A stretch of DNA of 64,000 nucleotides from positions 1 to 64,000 of the forward strand of contig VGJW01000005.1 in NCBI GenBank assembly GCA_016867265.1, read 5' to 3'. Source of the DNA: Candidatus Tanganyikabacteria bacterium. Lineage in GTDB: Bacteria; Cyanobacteriota; Sericytochromatia; S15B-MN24; VGJW01. The stretch's first letter is position 1; each line of letters opens with the position of its first letter. The translations under genes were made by a program, and so were the position numbers. Positions 51,610 through 60,032 of the stretch are shown here, piece by piece. A model generated the notes under the pieces. The model had not been told where the DNA came from. It was given only the letters and a program-made list of their open reading frames with translations, and did no database searches.

Positions 51610-52908
51610 TTAAACCGCGCGAGGCCGCCCAAGGACGGGGATGCCGCCCATATACGGTACGAGGGCCTCCGGGACCCGGACCGTGCCGTCCGCCTGCAGT
51701 CCGTTCTCGAGGATCGCGGCCAGGCATCGGCCGACGGCGACGCCCGAGCCGTTGAGGCTGTGGGGATGACGGATGGCCTCGCCATCTCGGTAGCGGGTTT
51801 GGCCCCTGCGGGTCTGGAAGTCGGTACACAGCGAGCAGGAACTGATTTCCCGGTACTTGCCCTGGCTCGGGAACCACACCTCGAGGTCGTAGGTAATGGC
51901 GCTGTTGAAGCCCAGGTCGGCCGTGCAGAGCTGGACCACCCGATAGGGGAGGCCCAGGGTCCGCAGGACCCGCTCGGCATCGGCGACCATGCCCTCGAGC
52001 GCCTCCAGCCCCTGTTCGGGTGCCACCAGCTTGACCAGCTCGACCTTGCGGAACTCGTGCACCCGGATCATGCCCTTGGTGTCCCGGCCGGCCGCACCGG
52101 CCTCGGAACGGAAGCACGAGGTCCCGGCCGTCAGGTGCACGGGCAGTTGGCCGGCATCCAGGATCTGGCCCCGGTGCATGTTGGTCAGCGGGACTTCGGC
52201 CGTCGGGATGAGGAAGAGCGGCCAGTCGGTGATCTGGAACAGCTGGTCGTGGAACTTGGGCAGGTTGCCGTTGGCCGTCAGCGTGTCGGCGTTGGCGAGG
52301 GTCGGAGGCAGGACCTCGGTGTAGCCGTGCGCGAGGTGCAGGTCGAGCATGAAGTTGAGCAGGGCGCGTTCGAGTCGCGCACCCTGACCCTTGAGCAGTA
52401 CGAACCGCGAACCTGCGAGTCGGGCGGCCTCTTCCGTGGCAAGCAGGCCCAGCCTCTCGCCAATCTCCTCGTGAGGCTCCGCGGCGTGGGCAAAGGCCGG
52501 TGGCGTGCCCCAGCGGCGCACTTCGACGTTGTCGTCTTCCGTTTGGCCTACGGGAACCGTCGCATCCGGCAGGTTCGGGATCTGGTACAGCAGCCCCTCG
52601 GCAGGATCGAGCCGGGCATGCTGGTTCGCGGCAAGCTCGGCCTCGAGGTTGGTCAAGATATCACCCAGCGTCCGGACCTCGGCCTGAAGGGCCTCGGCGT
52701 CGCCCTCCGCCTTGCCCGTGCGGATGGCGCCGATGGCCTTGCTCTTGGTGTTGCGCTCCTGGCGAAGCGTGTCGATACGTGCCTGCAGGGTGCGGAAGGC
52801 GGTGTCCAGGTCGAGCAGCCTGTCGACCTTGGCGGGGTCGTCGCCGCGATGGCGCAGGGCTGTGCGGACGGTATCGGGCTCTTGGCGGATCAGCTTGATG
52901 TCGAGCAA
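51610..52908 (-). CDS. serS: Seryl-tRNA synthetase
   Basis: A 432-residue class II synthetase. The N-terminal coiled-coil arm that grips tRNA-Ser covers about residues 28-100; motif 2 is TSCFRSEAGAAGRDTKGMIR and motif 3 is NGSGVAVGRCLAAILEN. TTG 52908 is chosen because it restores the family opening MLDIKLIR and has GAGG eight bases upstream; the frame before it is not coding. Confidence 0.97.
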   Translation of the reverse strand: MLDIKLIRQEPDTVRTALRHRGDDPAKVDRLLDLDTAFRTLQARIDTLRQERNTKSKAIGAIRTGKAEGDAEALQAEVRTLGDILTNLEAELAANQHARLDPAEGLLYQIPNLPDATVPVGQTEDDNVEVRRWGTPPAFAHAAEPHEEIGERLGLLATEEAARLAGSRFVLLKGQGARLERALLNFMLDLHLAHGYTEVLPPTLANADTLTANGNLPKFHDQLFQITDWPLFLIPTAEVPLTNMHRGQILDAGQLPVHLTAGTSCFRSEAGAAGRDTKGMIRVHEFRKVELVKLVAPEQGLEALEGMVADAERVLRTLGLPYRVVQLCTADLGFNSAITYDLEVWFPSQGKYREISSCSLCTDFQTRRGQTRYRDGEAIRHPHSLNGSGVAVGRCLAAILENGLQADGTVRVPEALVPYMGGIPVLGRPRAV

Positions 52909-52927
52909 GTTCAAGGCCTCGGCAGGT

Positions 52928-53572
52928 TTATGACGTGGATGGGGCCCATGGTGGCATGGACGGGACTGGCCTTGGGAGGGGAGCACCCTCTCCCTCGCGA
53001 CCCAGCAGCATGTCGAGAATGTGTGCCGTCAGGCCCCAGACCACGTGCGGACCCACGACGTAAGCGGGCAGATCCCGGTCGGGCAATCCGCGCGCGCGGG
53101 TTTCCGGCTTGAGCTGGTGCAGAGACAGCCACTGCCGGACGCCGGGCGCGGCGAGGAGGGTCCAGGGCCACGCGAGGATCAAGTCGACTTCGCGACCATC
53201 CGGCACGGGCGCCTTCAGGACCTCGATTTCGGCCACCACCGGCTGCACCCGGACACCATGGAGCGTGTCGACCGCCGGAAGCAACCCCAGGGGACGGACA
53301 TGAGCTTCCGCCAAGCCAATCTCCTCGCCAATCTCGCGAACGGCCGTCGCGACGAGATCCCTGTCGCCCGGGGCCCATCCCCCGCCCGGGAAGCAGTATT
53401 CACCCTTGTGGGTAGGCACCTGCATCGTCCGGCGCAGGATCAAGGTGCCTCCACCGGCGGACCCCGAGGTGACGGGGACGCAGACGGCGGCCTCCCGCCG
53501 GACTCTGCCCGCGGGAGCATCGAGCGGCAGCAGGCGGTCCAGATCCGGTTGTGGGGGCATGGCGCGGACCAT
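52928..53572 (-). CDS. Nudix hydrolase, CoA pyrophosphatase (NudL)-like
   Basis: A 214-residue Nudix protein. The Nudix box lies in GGGWAPGDRDLVATAVREIG followed by EEIGL, and EYCFPGGG before it matches the NudL/CoA-pyrophosphatase branch. It would split CoA or a related nucleotide diphosphate. ATG 53572 is used; ATGs at 53575 and 53560 are close alternatives. It lies 19 bases before serS, and its own start region is divergent from the OmpH-like gene. Confidence 0.88.
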   Translation of the reverse strand: MVRAMPPQPDLDRLLPLDAPAGRVRREAAVCVPVTSGSAGGGTLILRRTMQVPTHKGEYCFPGGGWAPGDRDLVATAVREIGEEIGLAEAHVRPLGLLPAVDTLHGVRVQPVVAEIEVLKAPVPDGREVDLILAWPWTLLAAPGVRQWLSLHQLKPETRARGLPDRDLPAYVVGPHVVWGLTAHILDMLLGREGEGAPLPRPVPSMPPWAPSTS

Positions 53573-53625
53573 CATACCTGCGGGTGCTATTCTGGGGCCG
53601 GAATCCGTCCGTGATGAGGTGGTTC

Positions 53626-54279
53626 GTGAAGCTGTCGAGGACGATCGTGCGGCCGGCGACGCTTGCGGCCATGGTGGCTGTTGCCCCGGCTGGCGCTGCC
53701 TTTGCGCGCGGCAAGATGCCTGTCCCGGCCAAGGCCTCGGCGCCAGTGGCGGCCGCGATGCAGACGCGTTTCGGTTTCGTGGACTCGGCCCGCCTCCAGG
53801 CCGAGGCGCCTGGTCTCCAGGTTGCCCGGCAGCGCATCGAGGCCGAGCAGTTCCGGTACGACCAGGAGCTGCGCGACGGCCAGCGACAGATTGCCGCCAT
53901 CGAGGCGGAGATTGCTTCCGCGGATCTCCGCGTGGCGTCCGTCTCTGCCGAGGCGACGGCGGATCCGGCCGTCCGCCAGAAGGCCTTCGCCGATCGCGAG
54001 GCCCTCGATGACCGCAAGTACGCGATGGCCGACGAGGTCGGCAACCGTATGGGCGCGCGGCGCGAGGCGCTCGACGAGGCGCGCAGGGGCCTCGAGCAGG
54101 AGGTTGTCCGCATCCGTACGGTGATGGCGGATCTCGCACGCCGGCGTCGTCTCGAGGGTGTCCTCGACGGGCGTCACGCGTTTTACGGGGCCGTGGACCT
54201 GACGGCCGAGATGCTGGGCCTTCTGGGTGCTACGCCTTCGGTCCCGGTGCTGCCGGTGACGCCCGCGGCCTCTCCCTGA
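53626..54279 (+). CDS. OmpH/Skp-family periplasmic chaperone-like protein
   Basis: A 217-residue protein with a signal peptide (about 1-27), the short strand FGFVDSARLQ near residue 50, and a long charged coiled coil (about 60-180), as in OmpH/Skp chaperones that carry outer-membrane proteins. GTG 53626 is chosen because AGGTGG stands just before it and the product then begins MKLSRTIV; ATG 53614 is the alternative. A hairpin follows the stop. Confidence 0.8.
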   Translation: MKLSRTIVRPATLAAMVAVAPAGAAFARGKMPVPAKASAPVAAAMQTRFGFVDSARLQAEAPGLQVARQRIEAEQFRYDQELRDGQRQIAAIEAEIASADLRVASVSAEATADPAVRQKAFADREALDDRKYAMADEVGNRMGARREALDEARRGLEQEVVRIRTVMADLARRRRLEGVLDGRHAFYGAVDLTAEMLGLLGATPSVPVLPVTPAASP

Positions 54280-54287
54280 GGCCGGAA

Positions 54288-54314
54288 GGCCGTCCCCCCG
54301 TGGGAGGAACGGCC
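54288..54314. terminator. Hairpin between convergent genes
   Basis: An imperfect GC-rich stem (GGCCGTCC at 54288-54295 with GGAACGGCC at 54306-54314, one bulge). There is no T-run on either side. It sits between the OmpH-like gene and the crp-like gene that face each other, so a terminator role is plausible but weak. Confidence 0.35.
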
Positions 54315-54331
54315 CTCGACGGCTTCGGAGT

Positions 54332-55054
54332 TCAGGCCCAGGCAGCCAGAACCTCGGGCTTGTGGATGGTGATCTGCTGATGCGCGATCGAGATGATGTC
54401 CTGGTCCTGCAGGCGGTTCAGGGCACGGGTCACGGTCTCACGGCTCGAACCCACCATGTTGGCCAGATCCTGGTGCGTCATCTTGAGGTTGATCAGGATG
54501 CGGTTGCCCCCCAGAAGGCGGCCTTCCACCCGGGAGAGGCTGCACAGCGTCGAGGCGACGCGCTCGTGAACATCCTTGAAGGCCAGGTCCTCGACCTGCT
54601 GGTTGACCTGACGAATGCGCCGGGTCAGGTCCCGCAGCAGTTGCAGGGCAATGCGTGGCGTCTCGAGGACGACGCGTTCGAAGTCGCGCTTGCTGATGGT
54701 CAGGGCGACGACCGGTTCGTCGAGGACTTCGGCCGTGGCCGAGCGGGGCATCTCGTCGAAAATCGCCATTTCACCGAAGAAAGCGCCGGGTTGCATGATG
54801 GCGAGGGTCTTCTCCCGGCCGTCCTCGGTGATCTTGGAGATCTTCACCCGGCCGCTGCGGATAATGTACAGCGTGTCGCCCTCGTCACCCTCATGGAAGA
54901 TGATGCTGCGCTTGGGGTGCACGCGCTCGGAGACGATGGAGGCAATCCGCTCCAGGGCGTCGGGGGCCACATGGGAGAAGATGCTGACCTTCTGCAGGAA
55001 GGCGAGGCTCTGGGCAGGCGTCGAGGGGATGAACCGGGGCTCCTTGGGCGGCAC
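54332..55054 (-). CDS. Crp/Fnr-family regulator 1
   Basis: A 240-residue regulator: cyclic-nucleotide-binding-like domain (about 15-135; GDEGDTLYIIRSGRVKI, PGAFFGEMAIFDEMPRSATA) and a winged helix with recognition segment LANMVGSSRETVTRALNRLQ. GEMAxxDxxPRSATA resembles cyclic-nucleotide binders, so a cAMP-type ligand is possible. It has no Fnr-type cysteine cluster. GTG 55054 is preferred because AAAGGAAG precedes it; a longer TTG start at 55144 would lie inside the promoter. A second family member is at 56126. Confidence 0.93.
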   Translation of the reverse strand: MPPKEPRFIPSTPAQSLAFLQKVSIFSHVAPDALERIASIVSERVHPKRSIIFHEGDEGDTLYIIRSGRVKISKITEDGREKTLAIMQPGAFFGEMAIFDEMPRSATAEVLDEPVVALTISKRDFERVVLETPRIALQLLRDLTRRIRQVNQQVEDLAFKDVHERVASTLCSLSRVEGRLLGGNRILINLKMTHQDLANMVGSSRETVTRALNRLQDQDIISIAHQQITIHKPEVLAAWA

Positions 55055-55127
55055 GGCGAGCTTCCTTTGGTGGGGTGGGGCGGGACAGGAACGTTGCTGG
55101 TATGTCAACAAATCGTCTATGTGAGGG

Positions 55128-55158
55128 AGTGTAGCAAATGACAATGTTGCGCTGTCAA
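55128..55158 (-). promoter_or_regulatory. Sigma-70-type promoter of crp-like gene 1
   Basis: A perfect TTGACA (55153-55158, minus strand) is separated by 19 bases from TACACT (55128-55133). Transcription would start near 55121, giving a 5' leader of about 65 bases before GTG 55054. Consensus TTGACA is rare in this GC-rich window. Confidence 0.6.
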
Positions 55159-55234
55159 GGATGAAATACAGTACCGGAATCAGCGTGATGCTTCCGTGTG
55201 TCGTTGCGAAGGTTGCAGTGTGAACGGTTTGTTG

Positions 55235-55264
55235 CCACGGAGGGCGACATTACGCCCTCCGTGG
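55235..55264. other. Perfect 12-bp inverted repeat
   Basis: CCACGGAGGGCG (55235-55246) and its exact complement (55253-55264) flank a six-base loop. No T-run follows on either strand. It may be an RNA hairpin or the end signal of the lipoprotein gene at 55396. Confidence 0.7.
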
Positions 55265-55266
55265 GT

Positions 55267-55292
55267 AGACATCGTGATGATGATGTCTTTTT
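55267..55292 (+). terminator. Terminator-like hairpin with T-run, no gene upstream
   Basis: AGACATC (55267-55273) pairs with GATGTCT (55282-55288) over an eight-base loop and is followed by TTTTT (55288-55292). No plus-strand gene precedes it, so it could end a small RNA transcribed from this gap. Confidence 0.5.
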
Positions 55293-55395
55293 GCATCAAT
55301 CGTAAAGCTTTGTAAAGAATCCCAAATGCCCACGGGGGGCCGGTCCCGGGAGTTTGCTGTTCGATGTTATGTTCGACAGTAACGCCGGAGTGCCG

Positions 55396-56142
55396 TCAGT
55401 CGACGAGGCGTAGGTCGCGGGTCGCTTCGCTGGTCTTGAGGGCGCGGGCGACGGCCAGGCTTTCTCCGTGGGCCGGGGCAAGGGCCGTGAGCGTCAGGAC
55501 GAGGCCGGCACCCGCAGGCAGGTTGGCGCGCGCTCCGCGAGGGCGGTAGACAGGCCAGTGGTCCGGTGCCGCCACGGAGTCCGTCGCGGGCCATGTCGTC
55601 CCTGCCACGAGGTCCTCGAGCAGCACGGTTCCGGCCGCATCCGCAATCGCCACGCGGTAGACCACGGCGTCCGGTACGGCCTGCCACGAAAGCGTGCCCT
55701 TGCGGGAAAGGTCCAAGACCCCGCTGCTGGCCGATGAACCCGAAACCATCAGTCCGGACGGCAGCGGCAGGGACTCGGTGGCGGGACGCAGGCCCGGTGA
55801 GGTCGATCGCCAACGCTCGGCATTGGCGCCGTCCAGGGCCCGGATGACATAGATGAACGTCGTGCCGGGTACGACGCCGTCGCGATCCGTCCACGTCCGG
55901 CCCGGTCCGGAGCCCAGCACCTGGATGCGGCTGCCCTCGACCCGAACGACTTCATACCTCGGGATGGTCGGCACTTCGCCCCACGCCAGTTCCACCCGGG
56001 AGCCGGTCGCTCCCGTGATGGCGACGGCAGCAAGCGGCATCAGGCCCTCGCCCGTGCCCGGAACCTGAGGGCAGCCCGCAACGATGACGCCAGCCCCGGC
56101 GATGAACGCCGGGAACCAAAGGGCCCTAGACCACGAGGGCAC
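55396..56142 (-). CDS. Lipoprotein with fibronectin-like domains
   Basis: A 248-residue lipoprotein: signal and lipobox VAGC (Cys24). Two regions (about 40-110 and 140-225) show the strand pattern of fibronectin type III-like domains (VELAWGEVPTIPRYEVVRV; LSWQAVPDAVVYRVAIAD). It is probably surface or periplasmic and binds something by its beta-sandwich. ATG 56142 lies 17 bases inside the end of the regulator gene before it. Confidence 0.75.
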   Translation of the reverse strand: MPSWSRALWFPAFIAGAGVIVAGCPQVPGTGEGLMPLAAVAITGATGSRVELAWGEVPTIPRYEVVRVEGSRIQVLGSGPGRTWTDRDGVVPGTTFIYVIRALDGANAERWRSTSPGLRPATESLPLPSGLMVSGSSASSGVLDLSRKGTLSWQAVPDAVVYRVAIADAAGTVLLEDLVAGTTWPATDSVAAPDHWPVYRPRGARANLPAGAGLVLTLTALAPAHGESLAVARALKTSEATRDLRLVD

Positions 56143-56824
56143 GGAGGCGTTCCTCGTCGCGGACGATGAACCGCTGGCGGTCGATCCGGATCAGGCCCCG
56201 GTCTTGGTAATCCATCAGCACCCGGGTCAGCGTCTCGCGGGACGTGCCCGTGCGATTGGCCATTTCCTGACGGGTCATGCGGGTCTCGAAGCCGCCGTCC
56301 TCATGCTTGGTCGGGGCGGCCTCGCGGGACATCTCGAGCAGCAACCGCGCCACCCGGCCGGGCGCCGACAGGAAGGCGAGGCTCTCGACGTGCCTGTCGG
56401 TCTGGCGCAATCGGCGACTGAGCACCAACAACAGCTTGGGCGCAATGCCCGGTTGCCTGTTGAGCAAGGAAAGGAACTCCTCACGGGGCACCATCAGGAT
56501 TTCCGAGGCCTCGACGGCGACGGCCGTCGCGCTGCGGGGCTCGCCGTCGATAAGGGACATCTCGCCAAAGACATCGCCGGGGCCGAGGAAGCCGAGGATG
56601 TGCTCACGACCGTCGTGGGTCGAGTTGACGACGATCTTGACCTTGCCCGCGAGCAGGACACCACAACTGGTGCCGGGATCCGCCTCGTAGAAGATGATGG
56701 CGTTCTTGGCCAAGTCACGCTTGCGGGCGATATCGATCAAGTCTTGCAGTTCATCGGTGTCGAGATCGGTGAAGAGGGGACTTTCCCTGAGGAAGCCCGC
56801 GAGGTCGCGCACCCGATCCGGCAT
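56126..56824 (-). CDS. Crp/Fnr-family regulator 2
   Basis: A 232-residue regulator: effector domain about 15-130 (GPGDVFGEMSLIDGEPRSATA) and winged helix with EMANRTGTSRETLTRVLMDY. It is related to but clearly different from the regulator at 54332. ATG 56824 is preferred: a TAGAAT hexamer lies eight bases upstream (near-leaderless) and AAGG also precedes it; ATG 56842 is possible. It is co-transcribed with the lipoprotein gene that overlaps its end, so it may regulate envelope genes. Confidence 0.92.
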   Translation of the reverse strand: MPDRVRDLAGFLRESPLFTDLDTDELQDLIDIARKRDLAKNAIIFYEADPGTSCGVLLAGKVKIVVNSTHDGREHILGFLGPGDVFGEMSLIDGEPRSATAVAVEASEILMVPREEFLSLLNRQPGIAPKLLLVLSRRLRQTDRHVESLAFLSAPGRVARLLLEMSREAAPTKHEDGGFETRMTRQEMANRTGTSRETLTRVLMDYQDRGLIRIDRQRFIVRDEERLRALVV

Positions 56825-56848
56825 CGGCCTTGATTCTAGCATTCCGCC

Positions 56849-56877
56849 TTGTGGGTCATGCGTGCATGGCGTAGGAT
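56849..56877 (+). promoter_or_regulatory. Promoter of the SRP RNA gene
   Basis: TTGTGG (56849-56854), a 17-base spacer, then TAGGAT (56872-56877). Initiation would be near 56884, just before the first paired base of the SRP RNA. Confidence 0.65.
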
Positions 56878-56892
56878 AGAGTTCCTCGTGAT

Positions 56893-57004
56893 CCGGGGCC
56901 GGACGGCCCCGCGCGGCGTTCCGCCGCCAACCCCGCCAGGCCCGGAAGGGAGCAACGGTACGTGGATGCGAACGGGTGCCGCGGGTTCCCCGTCCGGTCC
57001 CCGG
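56893..57004 (+). ncRNA. ffs: Signal recognition particle RNA, small bacterial type (4.5S)
   Basis: The conserved Ffh-binding core is present: CCAGGCCCGGAAGGGAGCAA (56936-56955) and GGGTGCCGCGGG (56974-56985) form the symmetric and asymmetric loops. The ends close in a long helix, 56893-56906 pairing with 56990-57004 with one bulge. The RNA is the scaffold of SRP, which targets membrane proteins to the inner membrane. It sits between a crp-like gene and a broken htrA gene. Confidence 0.93.
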
Positions 57005-57077
57005 GTCCCGGGGGTGACCGATGATCTTCGGTTTTCGTGGGCAAGCCCCGGGGGCTGCAGGCCGCCCTGCCCGGGAC

Positions 57078-58138
57078 ATGCGCAAGACATGCCTGTCTGT
57101 CCGGGTCGTCGGGCTGATTGTTGCCGGGGCCCTTGCGGGGGTGCCGTGGCCGTTGCTGGTGGCGGATGCAGCCTAGGCTCCGGACTGGCTCGAGGCCGCC
57201 AGACGCCAAGTGGTGTCCATCGAGACCCAAGACCGACCCTCCGGTCCGCTTGAGGGTCTCTTGCCGGCGATGCCCGGGGAATCGGGCGGCGGGACCGGGC
57301 GGGGCGCAGGTTTCCGGATGGGTTCCGATGGCATGATCGTGTCCAGCGCCCACGTGGTTCAGGATGCCTTGCGCCTGCGGGCGCGGACGCACGACGGGCA
57401 GGTGGCCCCGGGCCGCATCGTGGGCCTTGACCGGGCCTCGGACCTGGCGCTGGTCGTCGTGGAGGGCTGGGCGACATCCCGGTGACTGGTTCTCGCGGAT
57501 GATGATCGCCTGGCCGTGGGCGATGCGGTTCTGGCGATCGGGCATCCCCTCGGGCTCGAGGGCACGGTCACGCGAGGCATCGTCAGCGCCCTCGACCGCG
57601 GCCTGCCGATCGCCGACCAAATCGACTTCATCCAGACGGATCCCTGCCTGCAGCCGGGTTCCTCGGGCGGCCCGCTGCTGGACGCGGAGGGCTGGGTCGT
57701 GGGCGTCAATGCTGCGGTCGCGCGCCAGATGCCCGGAATCGGCTTTGCCGTGCCGGCCCGGATTGCCCGCTGGGTCCTGCCTCGGCTGCAAGCCGGCAAG
57801 CCCATCCTGCGGGGCCAGCTGTCCGCGACGTGGGCCGAGCGGGGCGAGGATCGTCCGTGGCACCTGCCTGCTCGTCGAGGCGTTACGGGGAGGTGCCGTG
57901 GCACGTGTGGGCATGCGGGCGGGCGACTGCCTGCTTCGTCTGGGGGGGGCGTGCGCTGCTCAGCCCGGGTGATATCGGCCGCTGCCTGCTGTGTGCCCTG
58001 CCCGGGGAACACGTCGAGGCCGAGGTTGCCCGGGGGGATCAGCGGGAACGTGTCATACTGACGCTGGATGCGGTGTCAGGTGACGATGAGCTTCGAGGAC
58101 AGCTTCCGGCGTATCGTCGGCCAACTGCCCGGCCATGA
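57078..58138 (+). pseudogene. HtrA/DegP-like serine protease, broken
   Basis: From ATG 57078 the frame gives a signal peptide, a trypsin-like domain and one PDZ domain, but it is interrupted by TAG 57174-57176, TGA 57483-57485, a +1 shift in a G-run near 57841-57844 and a +1 shift in an eight-G run (57942-57949). All catalytic residues survive: His in SSAHVV, Asp in RASDLALVVV, Ser in PGSSGGPLL. The PDZ part continues GARIVRGTCLLVEAL, then ALLSPGDIG in the third frame. Family blocks are intact, so the loss is recent, or the sequence holds errors. Confidence 0.85.
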
Positions 58139-60032
58139 GCCCAGGGCGGCTCAGGAGCTAATGGCGGCCACCATCGATGATGCCTTGCGCCTGCAGCGTC
58201 ATGCCCTCATCGAAGCGGGCACGGGTTGCGGCAAGTCCTTTGCCTACCTGATCCCGCTGCTGCTTGGCGAGGGCCCGGTGGTGGTCTCGACGGCCTCCAT
58301 CGCGCTGCAGGAGCAACTGCTGCACAAGGACCTGCCCTTTCTCGAGCGGGCCCTCGGCCGTCCTATCCCCGTGGTACTGGCCAAGGGACGCAACCACTAC
58401 CTTTGCCAGCAAAAGTTCTGGGAGCTGGACCGACTCCTGCCTGTCACCGATGGCAGGCGGCCGGCCTTCGAGGACCTGCGCGCGCGCCTGACGGACTGGG
58501 ATATGGACGTGGCCAGCCTGGACGTGCGTATTCCCGAGGATCTGTGGTCCGAACTGGGCCAGACCACCGAGGATTGCCTCGGGCCACGCTGCGAGTTCCA
58601 CGACCGGAATCCGATGCGCGTGCAGCGGCAGCGCATGGCCGAGGCCCACCTGATCGTCACCAACCACGCCTTCTACATGGCCGACGTCGCCCTGGGAGGC
58701 CAGTTGCTGCCCGCGCACAGGGCCGTGGTCTTCGACGAGGCGCATCATCTGCCGGCCGTTGCCACCCAGGCCTACCTCGCAACCATCGGTCGCTACAGTC
58801 AGCTCTCGCTGCTCCAGAAGATCCGTCGCCGGGTCGCCCCGATCCCGGAAGGCATCGCGCGGCACCTGATCAGCCTCGAGGCGACACTCTTCGAGTGCCT
58901 GCTCTCCTCGGCCGAGGGGGGGGCGATGCCTCCGTCGCCCCTCGCGGCTCAGCAGCAGGGTCGCACGTCGTTCCGCCTGTTCCCGGATGGTCGTTTCCTG
59001 GACGTGGCCGAGGGCATCCTCGAGCAACTGGCTGAACTGCGCCACTGGCTGAAGTCCGAGCCTGCGCCCGATGGCCTCCTGCCGGATCTGGCCCACAAGG
59101 CGCCCTTGCATCGGGAGCGATGCCGGATGCAACTCGACGGGCTGATGCGACGCTGGGAGCATTTCGCCCGGGAAGCGGACCCGGGTGGGGATCGGGTGGC
59201 ATGGGTCGAGCTGGATCGGCACAGGGGCACGTTCGACCTCAAGAGTGCGCCGCTCGAGACCGGCAGCACGCTTGCGCGGGACTTGTGGACCAAGCGTCCC
59301 GCCATCCTGACGTCGGCAACCTTGGCCGTTGACGGGGACTTCTCGTACTTCCGGCGACAGTTGGCGATCCCCGACCCCGTGGAGCTTGCGGTCGCCAGTC
59401 CGTTCGACTATCGCCGCCAGGCCACCCTCTATGTTCCGAGGCTGCTGCCCCAGCCCAACGAGCCCGGCTTTGCCGAAGATGCCCGCCGGGCCATCAGGGA
59501 GATCCTGATGTTTTCGCAGGGCAGGGCCTTCGTGCTGTTCACCTCGCATCGCGCGATGCGGGCCGCCTACAGGACGCTGGAGCCGGACCTGCCCTTTCCT
59601 GCCCGCCAGCAGGGTGATGCACCTAGGACCGTGCTGCTGGACTGGTTCCGGCAGACGCCTCATGCCGTCCTGTTCGCCACGGCGAGCTTCTGGGAGGGTG
59701 TCGATGTCCCGGGTGATGCCCTGTCCTGCGTCATCATCGACCGCCTGCCCTTTTCGGTGCCCGATGATCCGGTCGTGCAGGCGCGGGTCGATCAACTCAA
59801 GGCCCGGGGCCGGGACTGGTTCAGCGAGTACACCCTGCCCGAGGCGATCATCCGCCTGAAGCAGGGCTTCGGTCGTCTGATCCGCACGGGGACGGACCGC
59901 GGCCTCGTGGCCATCCTCGACAACAGGTTGCTGACCAAGTCTTATGGCGCCAGCATCCTCAAGGCCCTGCCGGATTGCCCGACGGTCCGCGACCTCGACG
60001 AGGTCCGATCGATCGGGACCGAATCCCGCTAA
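58086..60032 (+). CDS. DinG/XPD-family DNA helicase
   Basis: A 648-residue superfamily 2 helicase. Walker A is EAGTGCGKS (about 43-51), motif II is VFDEAHHLP, and ASFWEGVDVPGD and QGFGRLIRTGTDRG are the late motifs of the DinG/YoaA branch. Three of the four Fe-S cysteines are visible (HYLCQQKF and EDCLGPRCEFHDRNPM); the fourth position is Asn. It probably unwinds DNA 5' to 3' in repair. ATG 58086 (MSFEDSF) with AGGTG before it is preferred to ATG 58068. Its 3' end overlaps the convergent gene by four bases. Confidence 0.92.
   Translation: MSFEDSFRRIVGQLPGHEPRAAQELMAATIDDALRLQRHALIEAGTGCGKSFAYLIPLLLGEGPVVVSTASIALQEQLLHKDLPFLERALGRPIPVVLAKGRNHYLCQQKFWELDRLLPVTDGRRPAFEDLRARLTDWDMDVASLDVRIPEDLWSELGQTTEDCLGPRCEFHDRNPMRVQRQRMAEAHLIVTNHAFYMADVALGGQLLPAHRAVVFDEAHHLPAVATQAYLATIGRYSQLSLLQKIRRRVAPIPEGIARHLISLEATLFECLLSSAEGGAMPPSPLAAQQQGRTSFRLFPDGRFLDVAEGILEQLAELRHWLKSEPAPDGLLPDLAHKAPLHRERCRMQLDGLMRRWEHFAREADPGGDRVAWVELDRHRGTFDLKSAPLETGSTLARDLWTKRPAILTSATLAVDGDFSYFRRQLAIPDPVELAVASPFDYRRQATLYVPRLLPQPNEPGFAEDARRAIREILMFSQGRAFVLFTSHRAMRAAYRTLEPDLPFPARQQGDAPRTVLLDWFRQTPHAVLFATASFWEGVDVPGDALSCVIIDRLPFSVPDDPVVQARVDQLKARGRDWFSEYTLPEAIIRLKQGFGRLIRTGTDRGLVAILDNRLLTKSYGASILKALPDCPTVRDLDEVRSIGTESR

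Larger units (their letters stand above)
55055..55395. other. AT-richer intergenic region (341 bases)
   Basis: This is the longest gap without a protein gene and the most AT-rich stretch in the window. It holds a sigma-70-type promoter for crp-like gene 1 (55128-55158), a perfect 12-bp hairpin (55235-55264) and a second hairpin with T-run (55267-55292). The part 55300-55390 contains nothing I can name. Confidence 0.8.

Noticed and set aside
49890-51755. A 621-codon plus-strand open frame over pilT
   Set aside because: It crosses three real minus-strand genes and contains no domain.
55160-55300. Crp/NtcA-type operators (TGTGA, GTA-N8-TAC) in the AT-rich gap
   Set aside because: Only half-sites such as TGTGA are present; no full palindrome was found.
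56849-57253. A 134-codon open frame across the SRP RNA
   Set aside because: The RNA secondary structure and conserved core explain the sequence; the frame has no start signal or domain.
57174-57485. Reading the TAG and TGA in the htrA-like gene as recoded amino acids
   Set aside because: Two different stops plus two frameshifts in one gene fit decay or sequence error; no recoding element is visible and other genes here stop normally at TAG and TGA.
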